Source: Alphaproteobacteria bacterium (GTDB lineage Bacteria > Pseudomonadota > Alphaproteobacteria > Rhodobacterales > Rhodobacteraceae). Taken from it: DNA of 64,000 nucleotides. Location of the stretch: NCBI GenBank assembly GCA_030425145.1, contig JAUHVK010000020.1, forward strand, positions 1 through 64,000, given 5' to 3'. Below, one piece after another: positions 25,485 to 32,686 of the stretch. A program made the position numbers and the translations under genes. The notes below the pieces were generated by a model, which ran no database searches, was not told the DNA's origin, and worked only from the letters and a program-made list of their open reading frames with translations. Every line of letters starts with the position of its first letter. Position 1 is the first letter of the stretch.

Positions 25485-26615
25485 ATGAAGATGGCTCCGT
25501 TTCGACCGAGAATACATATCCTGGCCGCGGGTCTTGACGAAGTTTTGCAGGCCGAACTGGATTTCCTGCGGGTGTACCGACCGCTGATTGTCACCGATGA
25601 AAGCGCTGCACTGGCCAGTCTGATCGACGAATGCCTGGAAGGCGTTTCCGCCGCGAGCGCCGAAACCGCAAAGGAAAAATTGGCCGTTTACCGTCTGAAC
25701 GAAACGGCCGGCATGGGCGACGCCCGGGCGATTTCGCGGCGCCTGTTCACGGAAGGTAGGGACGGGCTTGTCGTGTTTGGGGGGCGGAACTCGATCGACA
25801 CCTGCAAATATGCCGCGCGAGAATTTGCCCGGGTACGTCCGGGTTCGCGGCACCGTCAAGCGGATGAACGCATGGTGCCCGTGATCGTCGTGCCGGATAG
25901 CCCGGCGGACGGCGCGGGATTGCGGGCTGCTGTCCGGATGGTTGATGCCGACGGGCATCATCAGAGCTTCCAGGATGACTCCTTCCTACCCTCGGTGCTG
26001 ATCTGCGACACGCGTGCCTACGCCGCGTTGGATGTCACAAGCGCCATTTGCGCCGAGTTCGACGTTGTCGTGCATTGCATCGAAACGCTGGCCCGGTCTC
26101 GGTTAAGCCCGCCGGCGAAGGGCATGGCCATCGACGGTTTGCGCCGCGCCTGGCGCATTCTCAAGCGCCGGGCATCAGGCGTGCAAACTTTCGCTTCAGG
26201 CGAGACCGTGTTTTCGGCGGCGGTGAACGCCGCCCTGGCCGAGGATGGCGGGCTGGGCGCGATCCATGCGCTGGCCCTCGCCATTGAGGAGGACCGGCGC
26301 GATGCACGGCCTCACGGCTATTATCACGCGGCCGTTTTCAAACCGGTCATGAGTTTCAACGCGCCCGCAATGATCCGGGTGATCCCCGAGATCGAGGAAG
26401 CGATGGAGTGTTCGGGGGGCGTGCCTGGCATCGTGGGCATGGTTTCGGATGTCGCCGGCAGGCTGGGCTTGCCGGTGGAGCTGGAGGCGCTTGGGCTGGA
26501 CCCGGCGGCACGCGCGCGGATCGCCTGTGCCGTGTCCGGAGATGTGGCGAACACGACCAATCCGCGTCGTGTGCGCAAGGCCGACTACAAGGTCATACTG
26601 TGTGCGAGCAAATGA
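25485..26615 (+). CDS. Iron-containing alcohol dehydrogenase-family protein
   Basis: A 376-residue group III alcohol dehydrogenase homologue. The metal-ligand set is present: Asp193 and His197 in FDVVVHCIE, His261 in AIHALA and His277 in RPHGYYHAAVF. The nucleotide loop is FGGRNSIDTCKYA instead of GGGSxID, and the second catalytic-region His (HxxxH) is replaced, so it is a divergent member. Start at the ATG at 25485; another ATG lies 6 bases on. With the lactonase and aldehyde dehydrogenase at the end of the operon it resembles BlcB, which oxidises 4-hydroxybutyrate, so it probably oxidises an omega-hydroxy acid (inference). Confidence 0.8.
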   Translation: MKMAPFRPRIHILAAGLDEVLQAELDFLRVYRPLIVTDESAALASLIDECLEGVSAASAETAKEKLAVYRLNETAGMGDARAISRRLFTEGRDGLVVFGGRNSIDTCKYAAREFARVRPGSRHRQADERMVPVIVVPDSPADGAGLRAAVRMVDADGHHQSFQDDSFLPSVLICDTRAYAALDVTSAICAEFDVVVHCIETLARSRLSPPAKGMAIDGLRRAWRILKRRASGVQTFASGETVFSAAVNAALAEDGGLGAIHALALAIEEDRRDARPHGYYHAAVFKPVMSFNAPAMIRVIPEIEEAMECSGGVPGIVGMVSDVAGRLGLPVELEALGLDPAARARIACAVSGDVANTTNPRRVRKADYKVILCASK

Positions 26616-26701
26616 AAAGACTTTGGCAATCGCGTATTTCGGGTAAATTGGCGCGGTTACGGGATCGACAAGGGGACGTCGTGTAGCAGGGAGGAGAAGA
26701 C

Positions 26702-27538
26702 ATGAGCAAGGCTTTGGCAGCATTCCGGGGGGACTACGGCCGGGTGTTTCTATTTAAGCTCGATCGGGAACTCGTCGTTCATGCGCATCGCGAGGGGCAT
26801 CTGCTGTTCCATATTGACGGCGCCCCCGCCGAGATGATCGTCGAGGACAAGGCGGTCGATCTGAAATGCGGCAACGGTGTTGCCGTCAATCCGTGGCAAC
26901 CGCATTTCTTCCGCCCCTGTATCCCGGGCGAGGAAACTATGCTCCTTGTGCTTTACATCGATCAGAAATGGTTTTTGCAGGCCAGCGGCCCCTTGTCGCC
27001 GTCTCTGCGCTACGGTCGCGCCGAGATCGAGGTGGACGACTTCCTGCGCACCGCGAAGCACAACATGGTGCGCGGCATGATGGATCCCAACACCGAAACC
27101 GCCGTGTTGGAAGATATCTTCCGGCAGCTTGCCTGCGGCAGTTACGAGCAGAGCTGGCAATGGACGCCCGAGGCCGAGGCTGTGCTGGACGGGCAATCCA
27201 GGATGATCGATTTCCGAATCCGCAGGTCGATCCGCCTGCTGGCCGAGATGCCGTTCGAAGAGGCCTCGCTGGATGACGTGGCCCGCAACGTGGGCCTGTC
27301 GCGCGCGCATTTCTACCGCATGTTCCGCGACCAGATCGGCGTGACCCCCAATGTTTACCTGAACGCCCTGCGGATGGAGAAAGCCATCGACCGGTTGCTT
27401 TTGACATCGGACACGGTGGCCGAGATCGGCTATGATCTGGGCTTTTCCAGTCAGGCCAGCTTTACCCGCTTTTTCACCTCGAACGGGGTGCTGCCGCCCA
27501 GCGAATACCGGCGCGCGGTGGTCTGCGAGGTCGCCTGA
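26702..27538 (+). CDS. AraC-family transcriptional regulator
   Basis: A 278-residue regulator. The N-terminal part is a cupin-like ligand domain (HAHREGHLLFHIDGAPAEMI, CGNGVAVNPWQPHFFRP). The C-terminal double helix-turn-helix is ASLDDVARNVGLSRAHFYRM with TVAEIGYDLGFSSQASFTRFF. It sits within the operon between the alcohol dehydrogenase and LivH genes on the same strand, preceded by GGGAGGAG. It is the likely activator of the operon, in a self-inclusive arrangement. Confidence 0.9.
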   Translation: MSKALAAFRGDYGRVFLFKLDRELVVHAHREGHLLFHIDGAPAEMIVEDKAVDLKCGNGVAVNPWQPHFFRPCIPGEETMLLVLYIDQKWFLQASGPLSPSLRYGRAEIEVDDFLRTAKHNMVRGMMDPNTETAVLEDIFRQLACGSYEQSWQWTPEAEAVLDGQSRMIDFRIRRSIRLLAEMPFEEASLDDVARNVGLSRAHFYRMFRDQIGVTPNVYLNALRMEKAIDRLLLTSDTVAEIGYDLGFSSQASFTRFFTSNGVLPPSEYRRAVVCEVA

Positions 27539-27664
27539 GGCGTATTTTGCGACCCCGCGCGCAGTCGTGAGACTGCCGGGTATGCCCTCAAGCTGGCGCG
27601 TTTCCTATCCTTCCTGACAAGAAAGTCATTGGCGCATCCATGAACGCGTCACGGGGAGGACACC

Positions 27665-28678
27665 ATGAGCGAGTTTGCCCGGAAACACCCGGTCTGGACG
27701 GGGCTGATCGTACTGGCCGTGCTTTTCGCGATCTGGGCGATCTTCGCGCCGTGGCCAGCCGGGTTCGAGGATATTTTCGGACGTAAGAAGGTATTCCTGA
27801 ACGCGCTGTTCAGCGGCATTACGCTGGGCGCGCTGTATTTTCTGGTCGCCTCGGGGTTCACGCTGATCTTCGGGCTGATGCGAAACGTCAACCTCGCGCA
27901 TGGGTCGCTTTACCTGCTGGGGGGCTATCTCGGTTACGAATTCGCCGAGTGGACCGGGTTGTGGCTGTTGTCCTTCTTGGTCGTCTTCGTCGTGATGGGC
28001 TGCGTCGGCATCGCCATGCAATACTTGGTGTTCCGTCGGCTTGAGGGGCAGGATCTGCGGCAGACGCTGGTGACCATCGGTATTTCGGTCGTCGCAGCCG
28101 ACATCATGCTCTGGATCTGGGGCGGGCAATCCTATCAGGTTTTGTCGCCCGACTGGCTGAGCGGGCCAATGCAGCTGCCGCTGGTCACCGGCTACAACCG
28201 CGAAGGCGCGCTAGTCTATCTCAAATACCCCAAGGTGCGGTTGGCGATCCTGCTGGCAGCCATCGCCATTGGCATCGGCATCTGGCTGGCGCTGAACCGC
28301 ACCCGCGTCGGCATGGTGATCCGCGCGGGCGTCGATGACCGCGACATTCTTGGCGCGATGGGCGTGCCGATCGGGCCCGTTTTCTTGGGGGTGTTCGCCT
28401 TCGGTGCGGGGCTCGCCGGGATGGCGGGGATCGTTGGCGGCACCTTCCAGTCGATAGCACCCGGAGAAGACACGCGCTTCCTTATGGCCTCGCTTGTCGT
28501 GGTGATCGTGGGCGGCATGGGCTCGGTCCAGGGGGCGGCCATCGGTGCGCTGCTGATCGGCCTGGCAGAGCAGTTGGGCTCGGTCTACATGCCAACCTAT
28601 GCGGTGGTCCTCACCTTCCTGATCATGGCGGCCGTGCTGGCCTTCCGCCCGCAGGGTCTGATGGGGCGGAGGGGCTGA
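27665..28678 (+). CDS. LIV-type ABC transporter permease (LivH-like)
   Basis: A 337-residue permease. Unlike plain LivH it begins with a cytoplasmic stretch and an extra hydrophobic segment (TGLIVLAVLFAIWAIFAPWP). The core has LFSGITLGALYFLVASGFTL, IFGLMRNVNLAHGSLYLLGG (LivH signature), and VVIVGGMGSVQGAAIGALLIG near the end. Gap to LivM is 3 bases. Confidence 0.92.
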   Translation: MSEFARKHPVWTGLIVLAVLFAIWAIFAPWPAGFEDIFGRKKVFLNALFSGITLGALYFLVASGFTLIFGLMRNVNLAHGSLYLLGGYLGYEFAEWTGLWLLSFLVVFVVMGCVGIAMQYLVFRRLEGQDLRQTLVTIGISVVAADIMLWIWGGQSYQVLSPDWLSGPMQLPLVTGYNREGALVYLKYPKVRLAILLAAIAIGIGIWLALNRTRVGMVIRAGVDDRDILGAMGVPIGPVFLGVFAFGAGLAGMAGIVGGTFQSIAPGEDTRFLMASLVVVIVGGMGSVQGAAIGALLIGLAEQLGSVYMPTYAVVLTFLIMAAVLAFRPQGLMGRRG

Positions 28679-28681
28679 GCC

Positions 28682-29764
28682 ATGCAGTCCAATCTGCCCG
28701 ATACCCCCCTTGCGAACCCGACGGCCCCGCGCTGGTGGCTGTGGATTGTGGATCGTATAGCCGCCATTCCCGGCCGCGCCTGGGCGGTGATGCTGATCCT
28801 TCTGGTGATGCCGCTGGTGGCCAACGACTTCTTCCTGTTCCAGATCTTCGGCTGGAGCTTCATCCTGGGGATCGTCGCGCTGTCGCTGATGTTCCTGGCA
28901 GGATATGGCGGCATGGTCAGCCTGATCCAGATGTCGGTGGCCGGGCTTGCGGGCTATATGGTGGCGCTGTTCGGCGAAAGCGGTACGGCGATCAGTCTGG
29001 GCCTGCCCTGGTGGTTCGTGATCCCGCTCGCCATTGCCATCGCCACCCTGTTCGGGTCGCTTGTGGGGCTGCTGGCGGTCAGGACCGAGGGGATCTATAC
29101 CATCATGATCACCCTGGCGATGGCCTCGGCCTTCTATTATTTCACCCGCCAGAACTATACGATCTTCAACGGCTATACCGGCTTCAACCTGGTGCTGCCT
29201 CCGGCGCTGTTCGGTGTCGATTGGCGCCAACCGGTGGCATTCTATTACTTGACGCTGGTGGTCGCGGGGCTATGCCATCTGCTGGTCACGTATGTCTCCA
29301 GGGCGCCGTTCGGACTGGCCCTGCAAGGCGTGCGCGACAACCCGCGCCGCATGGCGGCGCTCGGTTTCAATGTCACCGCGCACCGTGTCGCGGCCTATGC
29401 GTTTGCCTCGGTGCTGGCGTCGATCGGAGGCATTCTGCTGGTATGGCAGAATGCCCAGATCGCGCCCGGCACGGCGGGTATCCATGCGACCTTCGATATC
29501 CTGATCATCGCCGTGATCGGCGGGTTGAGCCGGCCCAGCGGGCCGTTTCTCGGGGCCTTCCTGTTCGTGCTGCTTGCGACCTTCGCACCGGATGTGTTGC
29601 GCGCCATCGGCGCCTCGGGTGAACGCTACAAGATGCTGATCGGCGCTATCTTCCTGATCGTGGTCTTCGTCTCGCCCGACGGCCTCCTGGGGCTTTGGGA
29701 ACGGTGGAAGGCGCGCATGGTGCGCGACGACATGATGCGCGGCGGGGGAGGTGTGGACCGATGA
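28682..29764 (+). CDS. LIV-type ABC transporter permease (LivM-like)
   Basis: A 360-residue permease with FLAGYGGMVSLIQMSVAGLA, the LivM signature, and GFNVTAHRVAAYAFASVLAS and AVIGGLSRPSGPFLGAFLFV downstream. About eight to ten hydrophobic segments. It overlaps the LivG-type gene by 4 bases (ATGA). Confidence 0.92.
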   Translation: MQSNLPDTPLANPTAPRWWLWIVDRIAAIPGRAWAVMLILLVMPLVANDFFLFQIFGWSFILGIVALSLMFLAGYGGMVSLIQMSVAGLAGYMVALFGESGTAISLGLPWWFVIPLAIAIATLFGSLVGLLAVRTEGIYTIMITLAMASAFYYFTRQNYTIFNGYTGFNLVLPPALFGVDWRQPVAFYYLTLVVAGLCHLLVTYVSRAPFGLALQGVRDNPRRMAALGFNVTAHRVAAYAFASVLASIGGILLVWQNAQIAPGTAGIHATFDILIIAVIGGLSRPSGPFLGAFLFVLLATFAPDVLRAIGASGERYKMLIGAIFLIVVFVSPDGLLGLWERWKARMVRDDMMRGGGGVDR

Positions 29765-30558
29765 GCGAGACCCTATCGGACCAAACCGCCGGTGCGACCA
29801 GCGGCACCGCCTCGGCCAACGCACTGGAACTGACGGGCGTGTCCAAGCTCTTTGGAGCACTGGCAGCGCTGAGCGAGATCGACCTAGCGATTAAGCCCGG
29901 TGAACGCCGCGCCGTGCTGGGCTCGAACGGGGCGGGCAAGACGACGCTGTTCAACTGCATCACCGGGGATTTCCTGCCCAGTAGCGGCCGGATCCGCATG
30001 TTCGGTGAGGATGTGACCCGCTTTCCGGCGCAGGAGCGAATTCGCCGGGGATTGCGGCGGACCTACCAGATTTCGCTGCTTTTCAACGGGTTGACGGTGC
30101 GCGACAATGTCTACCTGGCCTGCCGGGGCGTGTCGCGGGGGCGGTATTCATTTCTGCGGCCAAGAGCCGATGACAGCCTGATGCACGCCTCCGAGGAACT
30201 GATCGCGGCGGTTCACCTGACCGACCTGATCGACACCCCGGTCGCGGTTCTGGCCTATGGCCAGCAGCGCCAGTTGGAGATCGCCCTGGCGCTGGCGGGT
30301 GCGCCGCGGTTGATTCTGTTCGATGAACCGGCAGCGGGCCTGTCGCCGACCGAGAGGCGCGAACTAGTCGAAATCCTGACCGGCCTGCCGGGGCATATCG
30401 GCTATGTCATCATCGAGCATGACATGGACGTGGCGCTGCGCGTCGCCGAGCGGGTCACAATGATGCATAACGGGCGCATCTTCAAGGAAGGGCTGCCCGA
30501 GGAGATCGAGAACGATCCCGAAGTGCAGGCGCTTTACCTCGGAGATGGCCATGAGTGA
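29761..30558 (+). CDS. LIV-type ABC transporter ATPase (LivG-like)
   Basis: A 265-residue ATPase starting at the ATG overlapping the LivM stop. Walker A GSNGAGKTTL, signature LAYGQQRQLEIALALA (LivG type, with Tyr-Gly-Gln in place of Ser-Gly-Gly), Walker B LILFDEPAAGLSP and H-loop VIIEHDMDVAL. First of the two ATPases of the importer. Confidence 0.93.
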   Translation: MSETLSDQTAGATSGTASANALELTGVSKLFGALAALSEIDLAIKPGERRAVLGSNGAGKTTLFNCITGDFLPSSGRIRMFGEDVTRFPAQERIRRGLRRTYQISLLFNGLTVRDNVYLACRGVSRGRYSFLRPRADDSLMHASEELIAAVHLTDLIDTPVAVLAYGQQRQLEIALALAGAPRLILFDEPAAGLSPTERRELVEILTGLPGHIGYVIIEHDMDVALRVAERVTMMHNGRIFKEGLPEEIENDPEVQALYLGDGHE

Positions 30559-32614
30559 AGGACGCAGGACTACGGCGCCCGCTCTCGAGATCAAGGGGCT
30601 GAACGTCTATTACGGGGCCAGCCACGCCTTGCAGGGTGTCGATCTGGGCCTGCATGGTGGCGTGCTCTCGGTTGTCGGGCGCAATGGCATGGGCAAGACG
30701 ACGCTCTGCAAGGCGATCATGGGTCTGGAGCACGCCAGTTCGGGCACGATCAGTTTCGGCGGGCAGCTTCTGAACGGCAAGACCCCGGCCGAGATTGCGC
30801 GCCTGGGGGTCGGATACGTGCCGCAGGGGCGGCGGTTGTGGCGGTCGCTGACGGTGGACGAGCATCTGCGCCTGGTGGCGCAAAGCGGCGGCGCCTGGAC
30901 GGTCGAGCGGATCTACGACAGCTTCCCGCGCCTGGCCGAGCGCAAATCGAACGGCGGGGCGCAGCTGAGTGGCGGCGAGCAGCAGATGCTGGCGATCGGC
31001 CGGGCCTTGCTGCTCAACCCGAGGCTTCTGGTGATGGACGAACCGACCGAGGGCCTGGCCCCGGTCATCGTTGCGCATGTCGAGGACATGCTGCTGAAAC
31101 TGGCCGCCGAGGGCGATATCGACGTGCTGGTGATCGAGCAGAACATCGGCGTCGCCACCAGCGTGGCCGAGACCGTGGCGGTCATGGTCAATGGCCGCGT
31201 CAGCCGGATCGTGCCCTCGCTTGAACTGGCCACTGATCGCGACCTTCAACAGCGGCTTCTTGGCGTGGGGCAACATGCCCATGACGAGGAGCCCGACACG
31301 GGCGCGCCTGAACCCGACATGCAAGACGGCACGTTGGGCTTGCACTATCAGGCCGCGCAGCATGCGTTGCCGCAGGTCACGCGCTGGTCCGGCATCGACG
31401 CGGCCGCGAGGCCAGCCTGGTCCGGTGATACCATCACCGAGCAGGGCAGCGCGGGGATCGTCGTTTTGGGGGCGATGGACCGATCGGGCGACGAGATGCA
31501 GATGGCCTGCGCCGCCCTGCGCGGGGCCGGGCACAAAGTCACGAGTGTGGATATTTCGACGCGGCCCGGTCTGGTCTCGTCAGCGGATGTACCTGCGCAT
31601 CGGCTGGCCGCGTGGCACCCGAGGGGGGCGGCAGGGATCCATGACGGACGCGGGCGCGATCCACGCCTCGGCGTGGCCGAGGCGCTGGCGCGGTTCCTCA
31701 GCGCCGCGTCTGGGCTGAAAGCCATCATCGGAGTCCTGAACCTGGGCGAGGCGCTGACCATGGCGCCCGCGCTTCGCGACGCGGCGGGGGATGTGCCGGT
31801 CATGCTGGTCGGCGAGGCCTCGGCGCGCGATATCGGTGGCGATGGCTTGGGTCGTCATGCGCTGGTCCTGACTGCGGATGGCGCGGAGGCGCGGTATCGC
31901 GCGATCCGCTCTGCCTGTGCGGCGCTCACCGAATTGCTGGTACCCGCACCGGTGACAAAAGACGTTGCGGGGAAGGGCGGGCCAGTCGCGCTGGTTTCGG
32001 GCCTGGGGGGTGACGCGCTCTGCTCGGCGGTAATGGCCGGGCTGGAGCAGGTGGTGCGTTGCCACCCTTACGCGCCGACCCCGGGTGGGATGGCGACCCT
32101 GGAGACCGCCTTGCGCGCGGGTGAGGCCCGGGCCGTGATCGACCTCGATCAGTCTGATTTCGCGGACCGGCTTTTTGGTGGAATCATCGAAACCCCGCCT
32201 GATCGCGTTGCCCCGCTCTGCGCCGCCAAACGCCCATTCATTTCCGTGCTGAATGGCGGGGACAGGATTTTTGCCCGCCAGGCCGAGACAAGCATGATGA
32301 CGTCGCGCCCGCTGGACCGGGCCGAAGCCGCGTCAGTGGGGCAGGGCTATGCCGCCGCGCTGAACGACGCGCCGGGCGAGATCACGGTCATCGTACCGTC
32401 CGAGCTGCCCGATACCCCGGGGGCTTGGTTCGCGGACGCTTTCACAGCCGCGTTCCATCAGTCCGGTCAGCGCCGTCTGATCCGCTCGGCGGGCCGCACG
32501 GAAAGCCGGGACACGATCCAGCACATCCTGCGTGCGCTCGACGGGACAGGGGCAAACGCGTCCGCCACGCGCCGCGTGGCTGCGGGCACAGCCTACGGGG
32601 CACCCGCGTCATGA
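30551..32614 (+). CDS. LivF-type ABC ATPase fused to a UPF0261/Tm-1-like domain
   Basis: A 687-residue protein. Residues 1 to about 235 are a complete LivF-type ATPase: Walker A GRNGMGKTT, signature LSGGEQQMLAIGRAL, Walker B LLVMDEPTEGL, and VIEQNIGVA. From about 300 to 650 there is a second region starting IVVLGAMDRSGDEMQMACAA, then HKVTSVDISTRPGLVSSADV and LGVAEALARFLSAASGLKAI, which matches the N-terminal half of UPF0261/Tm-1-like ATP-binding proteins; the Gly-rich loop GGSGGT of that family is degenerate (GVLNLGEAL). LivF is normally about 235 residues. The ATG at 30551 is chosen because GGAG lies 6 bases upstream. The fusion is in one continuous frame. Confidence 0.85.
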   Translation: MSEGRRTTAPALEIKGLNVYYGASHALQGVDLGLHGGVLSVVGRNGMGKTTLCKAIMGLEHASSGTISFGGQLLNGKTPAEIARLGVGYVPQGRRLWRSLTVDEHLRLVAQSGGAWTVERIYDSFPRLAERKSNGGAQLSGGEQQMLAIGRALLLNPRLLVMDEPTEGLAPVIVAHVEDMLLKLAAEGDIDVLVIEQNIGVATSVAETVAVMVNGRVSRIVPSLELATDRDLQQRLLGVGQHAHDEEPDTGAPEPDMQDGTLGLHYQAAQHALPQVTRWSGIDAAARPAWSGDTITEQGSAGIVVLGAMDRSGDEMQMACAALRGAGHKVTSVDISTRPGLVSSADVPAHRLAAWHPRGAAGIHDGRGRDPRLGVAEALARFLSAASGLKAIIGVLNLGEALTMAPALRDAAGDVPVMLVGEASARDIGGDGLGRHALVLTADGAEARYRAIRSACAALTELLVPAPVTKDVAGKGGPVALVSGLGGDALCSAVMAGLEQVVRCHPYAPTPGGMATLETALRAGEARAVIDLDQSDFADRLFGGIIETPPDRVAPLCAAKRPFISVLNGGDRIFARQAETSMMTSRPLDRAEAASVGQGYAAALNDAPGEITVIVPSELPDTPGAWFADAFTAAFHQSGQRRLIRSAGRTESRDTIQHILRALDGTGANASATRRVAAGTAYGAPAS

Positions 32615-32686
32615 CCAAGGGATACACAACACAAGAAGACCATGCCGAGGCCGCAGCACACGCTGCGCCTGAAGGGAGGACATGAA

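Noticed and set aside
32611-32685. 24-codon ORF overlapping the LivF-fusion stop by ATGA
   Set aside because: Weak ribosome site and unremarkable sequence; it mostly covers the leader of the SPFH gene.
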